Assembly (NCBI GenBank): GCA_017993235.1
Contig: JAGONC010000001.1
Location: 66,880 to 130,879, forward strand
Direction: 5' to 3'
Source: Lentimicrobiaceae bacterium
Lineage (GTDB): Bacteria > Bacteroidota > Bacteroidia > Bacteroidales > JAGONC01
Length of the DNA stretch: 64,000 bases
Below the pieces are notes generated by a model. That model was not told the origin of the DNA. It worked only from the letters and a program-made list of their open reading frames with translations, and did no database searches. The position numbers were made by a program, and so were the translations under genes. Shown in pieces: positions 9,495-16,384 of this stretch (the stretch's first letter is position 1; every line of letters starts with the position of its first letter).

Positions 9495-9515
9495 CAAAAG
9501 TAACTTATAAGTTAC
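9495..9515 (-). promoter_or_regulatory. higBA promoter -7 box with overlapping operator palindrome
   Basis: On the minus strand TACTTTTG (9502-9495) fits the Bacteroidota -7 consensus TAnnTTTG, with a TTG about 20 bp further upstream as a candidate -33. gtaacttataagttac at 9500-9515 is a perfect 16-bp palindrome overlapping the -7 box, the expected position for an antitoxin autorepression site. Confidence 0.6.
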
Positions 9516-9535
9516 AATTATGCAATAAACAATTT

Positions 9536-9597
9536 TTAACAGCGAATTGCGAATTAAAGTTTGAAATTCGCTGTTCGCTATTCGCAGTTTCATACCC
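9536..9597. repeat. Simple repeat (attcgctgttcgctattcgc type)
   Basis: aacagcgaattgcgaatt and aattcgctgttcgctattcg form an imperfect inverted pair. The wording matches the repeat at 6946-7045. It directly adjoins the first copy of the long palindromic repeat. Confidence 0.55.
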
Positions 9598-9790
9598 GTT
9601 AATCCGGAAAGAGGGGAAAATGTTACCCTCCCTGAATATCCAACATACGAACATACAAAGGCGAAGTAGAACTGGAAGGCGAAGTAGATTTGCGATAGGA
9701 ATGAAAAAATCCGGATTCATCCTTCTAATCTTGAATCGCCTTCTCCTTACCCTTCGCCTTCAACCTCGTATGTTCGTATGTTGGATATTT
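9598..9790. repeat. Long palindromic repeat, copy 1 of 3
   Basis: A ~193 bp element starting gttaatccggaaagagggga and ending at a terminal arm tatgttcgtatgttggatat. The arm at 9637-9656 (atatccaacatacgaacata) is its exact reverse complement. Internal GA-rich text (aaggcgaagtaga twice on the left, cttctccttacccttcgcc on the right) is also roughly self-complementary, so the whole can fold into one large imperfect hairpin. It lies between vapC and higB in the same orientation as copies 2 and 3. Confidence 0.9.
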
Positions 9791-9813
9791 ACCAGGGCTC
9801 CGCGGTCCACATC

Positions 9814-10248
9814 CTACATCACCCCGATCATCCTGAGGTACTCTTCGGGCGTCATAATCGCAATGTTGCTCTTGCGGTAATCTTTAATGTTCCGTGTGAT
9901 GATGGCGGTCATCCCGGGCTTTCCCCTTGCAACCTCGTATTGGATAGCATCTTCGAAATCCTTGAATCCTGAACGTAATGCATCCATAATGTTCTCTTTC
10001 CGGACATCCAGTATCTCGGCAATGGTGCTGAACTGCATCAGCTTTTCCATGACCTGGCTGTGCGTGGAAACGCGTTTCAGGATATAATAACAATTCGCAA
10101 TGGTCAATGCGGATACACAGGCTGTCAGTTTTCCCTCCTCGGCCAGCGTGAAAAGTATAGCTGCCTGTCCGGCAAACGGTTCACGCCCTGAAAAGAAATC
10201 CAGAACGACATCTGTGTCAAAAAAAATCCTGATTTCCGTTTTATTCAT
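9814..10248 (-). CDS. vapC: VapC-like PIN-domain toxin
   Basis: A PIN-domain ribonuclease toxin of 144 residues from the internal ATG at 10248 (147 if the upstream in-frame ATG at 10257 is used). Acidic active-site positions are visible: Asp in IFFDTDVVLDFF near the N-terminus, Asp in FKDFEDAIQ, and the ITRNIKDY motif near the C-terminus. PIN toxins cleave tRNA or rRNA with Mg2+. The ATG at 10248 overlaps the antitoxin stop by 8 bp (ATGAATAA), which favours that start. The gene ends 23 bp before palindromic repeat copy 1. Confidence 0.88.
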   Translation of the reverse strand: MNKTEIRIFFDTDVVLDFFSGREPFAGQAAILFTLAEEGKLTACVSALTIANCYYILKRVSTHSQVMEKLMQFSTIAEILDVRKENIMDALRSGFKDFEDAIQYEVARGKPGMTAIITRNIKDYRKSNIAIMTPEEYLRMIGVM

Positions 10249-10486
10249 ACTTCTCATGTATTGCCTTCACAAGTTCTGCTCTATAACAGAAATCATCTGA
10301 CAACGGGAATGACCCCATCAGGGATCTGACCAGGGGAGAAAGAGGGATCGGGGGAGCGGGCTCTCGTACGAGACTTTTCAGGTAATTTTCAATCAGGTCC
10401 GAAAGGCTCCTTCCCGTTTTCTTTGCATACACCTTTGCTGCGGGCAAAAGCTCCTCATCAATGGTCAGCGTTAGTTTTATTTTCAT
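10241..10486 (-). CDS. vapB: VapB-like antitoxin, DUF6364 type
   Basis: An 81-residue protein starting MKIKLTLTIDEELLPAAKVY at 10486, the classic N-terminal beta-strand plus helix of DUF6364 / ribbon-helix-helix-like antitoxins. The Pro-rich middle and the C-terminal half (RSLMGSFPLSDDFCYRAELV) would wrap the PIN toxin. An upstream in-frame ATG at 10543 would add residues encoded by the operator region and is unlikely. Antitoxin-first order and the 8-bp overlap with vapC are typical. It would repress the operon through the palindrome at 10505-10520. Confidence 0.82.
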   Translation of the reverse strand: MKIKLTLTIDEELLPAAKVYAKKTGRSLSDLIENYLKSLVREPAPPIPLSPLVRSLMGSFPLSDDFCYRAELVKAIHEKYE

Positions 10487-10503
10487 ACGTATATTATTTT
10501 CGT

Positions 10504-10520
10504 CAAATATACGTATATTT
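10504..10520 (-). promoter_or_regulatory. vapBC promoter -7 box and operator palindrome
   Basis: TATATTTG on the minus strand (10511-10504) fits TAnnTTTG. aaatatacgtatattt at 10505-10520 is a perfect 16-bp palindrome overlapping it. A second acgtatatt half lies at 10487-10495, next to the vapB ATG. This layout suits antitoxin autoregulation. Confidence 0.55.
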
Positions 10521-10565
10521 TCTAAAGTAAAATCAGGTGACATTAAGGAATAATTGCTTATTCCT

Positions 10566-10764
10566 GTTAATACGTAAAGGGTGGAAAATGTTACCCTCCC
10601 TGAATATCCAACATACGAACATACAAAGGCGAAGTAGAACTGGAAGGCGAAGTAGATTTGCGATAGGAATGAAAAAATTCGAATTCATCCTTCTAATCTT
10701 AAATCGCCTTCTCCTTACCCTTCGCCTTCAACCTCGTATGTTCGTATGTTGGATATTTTCGAAG
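10566..10764. repeat. Long palindromic repeat, copy 2 of 3
   Basis: Nearly identical to copies 1 and 3 (a few substitutions, e.g. gttaatacgtaaagggtgga at the start and aaaattcgaattc in the middle). It lies between vapB and the ORF6N gene. Its right arm encodes the last ~20 residues and the stop codon of the ORF6N protein. Copies 2 and 3 share a longer right end (ggatattttcgaag) than copy 1. Confidence 0.9.
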
Positions 10765-11238
10765 AGCATCAATTCGGTCCAGCAGATATTTGAACACCCT
10801 GTTTATTTTCTGATCCAGAACATGAATCTCCTTTTTCAGATCTTCATTTTCTTTTAAAAGTGCTCGGTATTTGGAAAATGCCCGCATGATCTCGATGTTG
10901 ACCAGGATTGCCTTTTCTGAACGAAGAACGGAGGAGAGCATTGCTACACCGTGTTCGGTGAATGCATGAGGATTAACTGTTGAGTGTTTCAGGTTCTTTA
11001 ACCGGTCACAATTTGTGACCAGTTGATTTTTTTCCTCATCATTCAATTCAAATAAAAAATCAGGAGGAAAGCGATTTTGATTCCGTTTAACCTGTTGTTT
11101 TAATGCCTTTGTTGTCACACCATAGATAGCGGATAAATCGGAGTCGATCATCACCCGATATCCCCGGAATTCAAAGATCAAACTGACCAGATTGCTTTTA
11201 ATAAGATCTTCATTCATTGAATTGATATTTACATGCAT
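10699..11238 (-). CDS. ORF6N-domain protein
   Basis: A 179-residue protein with an N-terminal ORF6N domain (FEFRGYRVMIDSDLSAIYGV, then VKRNQNRFPPDFLFEL and AFTEHGVAMLSSVL). This DNA-binding module was first known from phage proteins and is common as a single gene in Bacteroidota. The C-terminal half is a predicted coiled coil (about residues 120-160). The likely start is the ATG at 11238 or the internal ATG at 11217. The last ~20 residues (KYPTYEHTRLKAKGKEKAI) and the stop are coded by palindromic repeat copy 2, so the original C-terminus has probably been replaced. No toxin or antitoxin partner is visible; a regulatory role is inferred. Confidence 0.82.
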   Translation of the reverse strand: MHVNINSMNEDLIKSNLVSLIFEFRGYRVMIDSDLSAIYGVTTKALKQQVKRNQNRFPPDFLFELNDEEKNQLVTNCDRLKNLKHSTVNPHAFTEHGVAMLSSVLRSEKAILVNIEIMRAFSKYRALLKENEDLKKEIHVLDQKINRVFKYLLDRIDALRKYPTYEHTRLKAKGKEKAI

Positions 11239-11246
11239 TCATAAAG

Positions 11247-11445
11247 GTTAATCCGGAAAGAGGGGAAAATGTTACCCTCCCTGAATATCCAACATACGAA
11301 CATACAAAGGCGAAGTAGAACTGGAAGGCGAAGTAGATTTGCGATAGGAATGAAAAAATCCGAATTCATCCTTCTAATCTTAAATCGCCTTCTCCTTACC
11401 CTTCGCCTTCAACCTCGTATGTTCGTATGTTGGATATTTTCGAAG
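11247..11445. repeat. Long palindromic repeat, copy 3 of 3
   Basis: Same element and orientation as copies 1 and 2, with the start gttaatccggaaagagggga shared with copy 1 and the extended end ggatattttcgaag shared with copy 2. It sits immediately upstream (minus-strand sense) of the ORF6N start codon. Confidence 0.9.
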
Positions 11446-11787
11446 TGTATCCCCGACGGGGAATGTGTATTCGGCGTTATCCCCGGCATATTGCAATAGT
11501 TCAACCGATACGCGATAGGGGTGAGGTGCCAGGCTACCGGCTACTGACTACCGCCTCCCGTTGAACACCGAACGTGATCTCCTATCACTTCGTGACTCGG
11601 GACAATCGCGGAACGCGAAATGATATTAATTGCTTATCTTCGCAACCTGCAAGATCACGCGCGGCACGGCGCGAATCGCCCCTGGGATGCAGGACAAGCT
11701 GTGCCCTGCACCCCTGCCCTGATACCAGGGGAGGAAACGGGGGAGGGGTATGCTCTTTGAACTTTACTCTTGGCAATTTGATCTTTT
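11446..11787. other. Intergenic, no gene recognised
   Basis: About 340 bp between the repeat island and the SDR gene. It is noticeably more GC-rich than the island, with small inverted repeats (gtgatctcctatcac; gcgcggcacggcgcg). Both strands have ORFs over 60 codons, but they overlap one another and resemble nothing. It may be decayed sequence at the island edge. Confidence 0.45.
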
Positions 11788-12597
11788 ATGAAGGATAAAG
11801 TCATTATCATCACCGGTGCCTCTTCGGGCATCGGCCTTGCCCTGGCCGACGAACTTGCGAACCGGGGAGCAATGCTGGCCCTGGGTGCACGGAACAGGGT
11901 GAAACTGGAGGAAATGGTTGAGACCTACACCCGCCGTGGTGTCAGAGCGATTGCTGTGCCGACCGATGTTTCCAGCGAAGAGGATTGCCGCAGCCTGGTG
12001 CAGCAGACGGTGGATGCCTTTGGCCGAGTGGATGTGCTCATCAATAACGCCGGCATATCCATGCGGGCACTGTTTGAAGACACGGAGCTTACAGTCTTGC
12101 ATAAATTAATGGATGTAAATTTCTGGGGGACGGTCTATTGTACGAAATATGCGCTACCGTACCTGCTTCAGACCAGGGGATCGGTCGTTGGTGTCATTTC
12201 GATTGCCGGTTATATCGGATTGCCGGGGCGGACGGGTTATTCGGCCTCCAAGTTTGCCATACGCGGTTTCCTGGATACGCTTCGCACGGAGAACCGCAAA
12301 AAGGGACTGCATGTGCTGGTTGCCGCGCCGGGATTTACGGGAACCAACATCCGGAACCAGTCGCTGACCGCTGATGGAACGCCGCAGGGGAAGACACCGC
12401 GCGACGAAGGGAAGATGATGACGGCCCGTGAGGTGGCGCGGCGGATCGTGCGGGCGATCGGAAAAAGAAAACGATCGCTGATCCTTACCTTTACGGAAGG
12501 GAAACTGACGGTATTCCTGAATAAATGGTTCCCCTCGCTGGTCGACAGACTTTCATACCAGCATATGGCCAAGGAGCCCGATTCACCCTTTAAATAG
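11788..12597 (+). CDS. Short-chain dehydrogenase/reductase (SDR)
   Basis: A 269-residue classical SDR. The Rossmann nucleotide-binding motif TGASSGIG is at residues 9-16, NNAG at 86-89, the catalytic Ser at 138 in VISIAG, and the catalytic Tyr-x3-Lys at 151-155 (YSASK). The Arg after the second strand (GARNR) suggests NADP(H). The substrate cannot be told from the sequence. It starts a same-strand run with the DUF2304 gene (6 bp gap) and the GT2 gene, so the three may be cotranscribed. Codon use and GC match the following housekeeping genes, not the upstream island. Confidence 0.88.
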   Translation: MKDKVIIITGASSGIGLALADELANRGAMLALGARNRVKLEEMVETYTRRGVRAIAVPTDVSSEEDCRSLVQQTVDAFGRVDVLINNAGISMRALFEDTELTVLHKLMDVNFWGTVYCTKYALPYLLQTRGSVVGVISIAGYIGLPGRTGYSASKFAIRGFLDTLRTENRKKGLHVLVAAPGFTGTNIRNQSLTADGTPQGKTPRDEGKMMTAREVARRIVRAIGKRKRSLILTFTEGKLTVFLNKWFPSLVDRLSYQHMAKEPDSPFK

Positions 12598-12603
12598 TCG
12601 CAT

Positions 12604-13014
12604 ATGGAACCTCAACTTCAGGAACAGCTGCTGCAGCAATCTGTCAACACAGTTCGTATCCAGTACCTCGCCATCGCGGGGAGCATCCTTTTTCTTCTGC
12701 TCATACTGGAGCTTATCCGGCGCAAAAAGATCAGGGAAGCCTATTCCCTCCTGTGGCTATTTTTTGGTATTGTTTTTCTGTTCTTTTCCATCTTCCGAAG
12801 CTGCCTCGAAAAACTGGCTAATTTAATGGGTATTGCATACGCCCCTGCAGCCATTCTCATCCTGTTGCTTATGGCGATCATCTTTGTACTGATCCAGTTT
12901 TCCGTAATCCTCAGCCAGCTTTCGGAACAGAATAAAAAGCTGATCCAGGAGGTTGGAACCTTAAAAGCTGAGATTGAATCGCTGAAAAAGAATAACGAGT
13001 CCAAATCCGTCTGA
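12604..13014 (+). CDS. DUF2304 membrane protein
   Basis: A 136-residue protein with three hydrophobic segments (about residues 21-38, 46-64 and 76-102) and a C-terminal cytoplasmic coiled coil (about 104-132). The IRRKKIREAYSLLWLFFGI stretch is the DUF2304 signature. This family is almost always encoded next to a dolichyl-phosphate-type glycosyltransferase 2, as here (11 bp gap), and probably forms a membrane partner for that enzyme in surface glycan synthesis. The partnership is from gene context. Confidence 0.82.
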   Translation: MEPQLQEQLLQQSVNTVRIQYLAIAGSILFLLLILELIRRKKIREAYSLLWLFFGIVFLFFSIFRSCLEKLANLMGIAYAPAAILILLLMAIIFVLIQFSVILSQLSEQNKKLIQEVGTLKAEIESLKKNNESKSV

Positions 13015-13025
13015 AATCATCTGCG

Positions 13026-13739
13026 ATGGACAGGATACTGGCCATTATACCCGCTTTTAATGAACAGGAGACCATCAGTGGTTTACTGGCAGAGCTCTCT
13101 CGTGCGAAAGAGCAACTCCCGTTCGACATCCTTGTGATCAACGATGCTTCGACCGATGAAACAGGCGAACTGGCAAGGCGATCAGAGATGGCCCGTGTCA
13201 TTGACCTTCCCTGCAACCTGGGTGTTGGAGGTGCCGTGCAGACAGGATTCTTTTATGCACTGAAGAATGACTACGATGTCGTATTTCAGTTTGATGCGGA
13301 CGGGCAACACAGGACGGATGAGATTGTCAGCCTGCTGGATCCGATTCGAAAGGGAGAGGCAGATGTCGTAATTGGTTCACGGTTTCTTGAAAGGCATGCA
13401 GGTTACCGGTCGACATGGGGAAGAAGAGTCGGTATCCAACTGCTGAAATTTATGACCCGTTTATTGATACATCAGGCTATCACCGACTGTACATCCGGTT
13501 TTCGTGCTTACAACCGAAGTGCCACTGAGTTCCTGGCAGAACACTATCCCGTGGATTATCCTGAGCCAGAGGCAGTTATTTTACTCGGAAAAAATGGTTT
13601 TCAGATGAAGGAGGTATTCACACCCATGAATGAGCGCATGGGGGGGCGCTCCTCCATCACGTTTTTCCAGGGACCGTACTACATGGTGAAGGTGATGCTG
13701 AGCATCATAATGGTCGCGATGAGACGCAAGGCTCTATAA
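13026..13739 (+). CDS. Glycosyltransferase family 2 (DPM1-like)
   Basis: A 237-residue GT-A glycosyltransferase without membrane segments. It has the N-terminal AIIPAFNEQETI motif, NDASTDET, and the metal-binding DAD at residues 90-92 (FQFDADGQHR), as in polyprenyl-phosphate mannosyl or glucosyl transferases. The C-terminal part has the DCTSGFRAYNR motif of the DPM1-like branch. It probably transfers a sugar from a nucleotide donor to a lipid phosphate carrier, anchored through the adjacent DUF2304 protein. Sugar specificity is unknown. Confidence 0.88.
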   Translation: MDRILAIIPAFNEQETISGLLAELSRAKEQLPFDILVINDASTDETGELARRSEMARVIDLPCNLGVGGAVQTGFFYALKNDYDVVFQFDADGQHRTDEIVSLLDPIRKGEADVVIGSRFLERHAGYRSTWGRRVGIQLLKFMTRLLIHQAITDCTSGFRAYNRSATEFLAEHYPVDYPEPEAVILLGKNGFQMKEVFTPMNERMGGRSSITFFQGPYYMVKVMLSIIMVAMRRKAL

Positions 13740-13740
13740 A

Positions 13741-13854
13741 TTCCAAATTCCAAGCACCAAAATCCAAACAAATTACAAAATCCAAATTCCAATATTTTTC
13801 CGGAAGATATATGGAATTTGAAGACTGGGATTTGCCTGGAATTTGGAATTTGTG
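13741..13854. repeat. Imperfect inverted repeat between convergent genes
   Basis: The left arm is built of caaattccaa and aaaatccaaa units. The right arm (ggaatttgaagactgggatt, then ggaatttggaatttg) is its rough complement around ttccgg. It lies exactly between the ends of the GT2 and xerD genes and could act as a bidirectional terminator-like hairpin, although no clean U-tract hairpin is present. Confidence 0.55.
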
Positions 13855-13861
13855 AACAGAC

Positions 13862-14767
13862 CTACTTATACCTCGGATGGTAACTAATGATCGTGTCCCT
13901 CAGGTACCTTCGGTCGAGATGCGTGTAGATCTCCGTTGTCGTGATCGATTCATGCCCCAGCATCTCCTGCACGGCCCGCAGATCAGCACCTCCTTCTACC
14001 AGATGCGTTGCAAAGGAATGACGCAGCGTGTGGGGACTGATCGTTTTCCGGATGCCACACCTTGCCGCCAGGTCCTTGATGATCTTGAACACCATGACCC
14101 TCGACAACTGCCCACCCCTTTTATTGAGGAACAGGATATCCTTTGCCTCTTTCGTCACCGTCTGATGTCGCCGGGTCTCTTCCAGGTAGATCATGATGAA
14201 CTTTATGGCAGTCTGCCCGATAGGGATCAGCCTTTCCTTATTGCCTTTCCCCGTGACCCGGATAAATCCCTCGTGAAAATAAAGATCCGTGATACGAAGG
14301 TTGACCGATTCGGAGACACGAAGCCCGCATCCATAAAGCGTTTCCAGCAGGGCTTTGTTGCGGTGTCCCTCCGGTTTGCTCATATCGATCGCCTGGATCA
14401 TCCTGTCGATCTCATCCAATGTCAGGGTTTCGGGAAGTTTACGGCCAATTTTGGGGGATTCGATCAGTTCGGTCGGATCTTGAGTGATTTCATTCTCCAG
14501 CAGCAGGTATTTGTAAAATCCTTTGATCCCAGACAGGATCCGTGCCTGGCTCCGCGCTTCCAGCCCGATCTCATGGATCCAGCCCAGAAATCCCTTTACA
14601 TGATCAGGGGTAATTCCGGTTGGTAAAGCATCTGCATGCAGGTATTCAACATACTGCTGAAGCTTGGCAACATCGTTCAGGTAAGCTTCCACCGAGTTCG
14701 CCGACAGCGATTTTTCAAGCTGTAAATAGGCTTTGTAACCTCTTATATAGGATTCCCAGGTTCCCAT
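13862..14767 (-). CDS. xerD: Tyrosine recombinase XerD
   Basis: A 301-residue site-specific recombinase with the full catalytic set: Arg150 (YGCGLRVSES), Lys174 (GKGNKERLIP), His246-x2-Arg249 (SPHTLRHSFATHL), His272 (LGHES) and Tyr281 (TTEIYTHL). The N-terminal SAM-like core-binding domain covers residues 1-100. Length and motifs match chromosomal XerD, which resolves chromosome dimers at dif with XerC and FtsK. The only good -7 box (TAACTTTG, 14779-14772) ends 5 bp before the ATG, so the transcript may have almost no leader. XerD-like enzymes in Bacteroidota can also serve mobile elements, but nothing here points to that. Confidence 0.92.
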   Translation of the reverse strand: MGTWESYIRGYKAYLQLEKSLSANSVEAYLNDVAKLQQYVEYLHADALPTGITPDHVKGFLGWIHEIGLEARSQARILSGIKGFYKYLLLENEITQDPTELIESPKIGRKLPETLTLDEIDRMIQAIDMSKPEGHRNKALLETLYGCGLRVSESVNLRITDLYFHEGFIRVTGKGNKERLIPIGQTAIKFIMIYLEETRRHQTVTKEAKDILFLNKRGGQLSRVMVFKIIKDLAARCGIRKTISPHTLRHSFATHLVEGGADLRAVQEMLGHESITTTEIYTHLDRRYLRDTIISYHPRYK

Positions 14768-14915
14768 AGTACAAAGTTACGACAATATGCTTCAAAGTCA
14801 TTCGTTGTTATTTGCGCGGCGTACAGCCGTAAGGCGGGACGCCGAGCGTTATTCATAGTCATTAGCTTGCAGTAAAAAAGTTATTCCGTAATTATGATAT
14901 TTCAAGTAAAATGTA

Positions 14916-14923
14916 TAATTTTG
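14916..14923 (+). promoter_or_regulatory. Promoter -7 box for rpmG
   Basis: TAATTTTG matches the Bacteroidota -7 consensus and lies 27 bp upstream of the rpmG ATG. No clear -33 TTTG is seen. The preceding 14768-14915 region has no gene. Confidence 0.5.
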
Positions 14924-14949
14924 CCGCTCCAAAAAAAGGAAGCTGAAAA

Positions 14950-15138
14950 ATGGCAAAGAAATCAAAGGATGCCCGCATACAGGTGATCATGGAATGCACC
15001 GAGCATAAGAACAGTGGTCTGCCGGGAACGTCAAGGTACATTACGACGAAGAATAAGAAAAATACCCCCGAGCGGTTGGAATTGAAGAAGTACAATCCGA
15101 TCCTCAAGCGGGTGACCGTACATAAGGAAATTAAATAA
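14950..15138 (+). CDS. rpmG: 50S ribosomal protein L33
   Basis: A 62-residue basic protein ([20 protein letters not shown] start, [20 protein letters not shown] core, [12 protein letters not shown] end) of the L33 family of the large ribosomal subunit. Only one Cys (in MECTEH) of the four zinc-ribbon cysteines is present, so this is the zinc-free form. It starts a small operon with the DUF4295 gene 8 bp downstream; ftsY follows after a terminator. In many Bacteroidota rpmB (L28) precedes rpmG, but no L28 gene is found upstream here. Confidence 0.93.
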   Translation: MAKKSKDARIQVIMECTEHKNSGLPGTSRYITTKNKKNTPERLELKKYNPILKRVTVHKEIK

Positions 15139-15146
15139 GTGAAACC

Positions 15147-15302
15147 ATGGCAAAGAAAGTTGTTGCAACACTGAAAACCGCTACCGGCAAGGATTTTGCC
15201 AGGGTGATCCGGATGGTGAAATCTCCCAAGACCGGAGCGTATGTTTTTAAAGAAACCATTGTTTCCAATGAACAGGTGAAAGAGTTTCTTTCCGAGAAAT
15301 AA
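15147..15302 (+). CDS. DUF4295 small protein
   Basis: A 51-residue protein read directly from the sequence: MAKKVVATLKTATGKDF at the start, VIRMVKSPKTGAYVFKE in the middle, EQVKEFLSEK at the end. It belongs to DUF4295, a short basic protein found in Bacteroidota almost always between rpmG and ftsY, which makes a ribosome-associated role plausible but unproven. It starts 8 bp after rpmG and ends before a strong terminator. Confidence 0.9.
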   Translation: MAKKVVATLKTATGKDFARVIRMVKSPKTGAYVFKETIVSNEQVKEFLSEK

Positions 15303-15324
15303 GTTTTTCCTGCTCTGGGAATCT

Positions 15325-15361
15325 AAAAAGCTTTTTCTGGTGCGGAAAAAGCTTTTTTTTT
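15325..15361 (+). terminator. Rho-independent terminator after rpmG-DUF4295
   Basis: A perfect 13-bp stem (aaaaagctttttc, 15325-15337, with gaaaaagcttttt, 15345-15357) and a 7-nt loop, followed by a T run. It lies 22 bp after the DUF4295 stop codon. Confidence 0.85.
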
Positions 15362-15364
15362 AAT

Positions 15365-15423
15365 ACCTCACTCCCCATCACCCTCTCCACCATGGAGAGG
15401 GGGAGAAAGGGGGTGAGGTAAAA
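15365..15423. repeat. Inverted repeat (cctcac...gtgagg)
   Basis: Nested complementary arms acctcac / gtgaggt and ccctctcc / ggagaggg around accat make a ~55-nt hairpin between the terminator and ftsY. It belongs with the low-complexity palindromes scattered through the window. Confidence 0.6.
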
Positions 15424-15433
15424 ACCGAAATTC

Positions 15434-16384
15434 ATGGGCATATTTTCTATTTTTAGTAAAGAAAAGAAGCAGCAGCTCGATCAGGGTTTATCCAAAACCA
15501 AGGAGAGCGTTTTTACCCGGATATCCAAGGCTATCATCGGTAAATCCAGGGTGGATGATGATGTGCTGGACAACCTGGAGGAGATCCTGGTGACATCCGA
15601 TGTAGGAGTCGACACCACGCTGAGGATCATTGAAAGGATCCAGCAGCGGATCGCCAGGGATAAATACGTTGGCACAGCAGAACTGAACACGATCCTGAAG
15701 GAGGAGATTGCCGCACTGCTGGCAGAAAATGAGTCGCAGCCTTTCGCTGATTTTACCGTTCCCACTGCCGATTTTCCTTACGTTATCCTGGTCGTGGGCG
15801 TCAACGGGGTTGGAAAGACCACAACGATCGGTAAACTCGCTTATCAGTACAAAAAGAGTGGCTTTCAGGTACTTTTAGGTGCCGCTGACACCTATCGCGC
15901 TGCAGCCATTGATCAGCTGAAGATATGGTCCGAAAGGGTAGGGGTGCCCATGGTCAGCCAGCACATGGGTTCCGACCCTGCCTCAGTGGCTTATGACGCT
16001 CTTTCATCGGCTGTAGCTCAGAAAAAAGACGTGGTGATCATCGACACGGCCGGAAGGCTGCATAACAAGGCTCACCTGATGAATGAACTGGGTAAGATCA
16101 AACGGGTGATGCAAAAAGTGATCCCGACAGCCCCGCAGGAGGTCCTGCTGATCCTGGATGCCTCAACGGGACAGAATGCCTATGAGCAGGCAAAGCAATT
16201 CACGGAGGTAACCGATGTCAATGCCCTTGCCATCACCAAACTGGATGGAACCGCCAAAGGCGGCGTGGTCATCGGCATATCCGACCAGTTCAGAGTTCCG
16301 GTGAAGTACATCGGTATCGGTGAGAAGCTGGAGGATCTGCAGATCTTTAACAGGGAAGAATTTGTGGACTCGTTGTTTAGATAG
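15434..16384 (+). CDS. ftsY: Signal recognition particle receptor FtsY
   Basis: A 316-residue SRP GTPase receptor. It has a short N-terminal segment without an acidic A domain, an N domain (about 20-105), and a G domain with GVNGVGKTTTIGKL (about 122-134), DTYRAAAIDQL, DTAGRLHNK and TKLDGTAKGG. It docks SRP-bound ribosomes (see ffh at 61.2 kb) at the inner membrane. The ATG follows the inverted repeat at 15365-15423. The gene ends 22 bp before the convergent cysQ stop. Confidence 0.95.
   Translation: MGIFSIFSKEKKQQLDQGLSKTKESVFTRISKAIIGKSRVDDDVLDNLEEILVTSDVGVDTTLRIIERIQQRIARDKYVGTAELNTILKEEIAALLAENESQPFADFTVPTADFPYVILVVGVNGVGKTTTIGKLAYQYKKSGFQVLLGAADTYRAAAIDQLKIWSERVGVPMVSQHMGSDPASVAYDALSSAVAQKKDVVIIDTAGRLHNKAHLMNELGKIKRVMQKVIPTAPQEVLLILDASTGQNAYEQAKQFTEVTDVNALAITKLDGTAKGGVVIGISDQFRVPVKYIGIGEKLEDLQIFNREEFVDSLFR

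Noticed and set aside
9598-11445. Integron with attC sites
   Set aside because: No integron integrase in the window and no typical RYYYAAC/GTTRRRY attC core pair was found; the likeness is only in layout, so it is kept as a hypothesis and not annotated.
11574-11798. Short ORFs on both strands before the SDR gene
   Set aside because: They overlap each other antiparallel and resemble no protein; left as unassigned intergenic sequence.
13877-14626. 249-codon ORF antisense to xerD
   Set aside because: Shadow of xerD; composition (His/Asp/Arg-rich) is typical of antisense frames.
13862-14767. XerD as the integrase of the repeat island
   Set aside because: Motifs and length match chromosomal XerD, and the gene lies 2.4 kb from the island within housekeeping genes.
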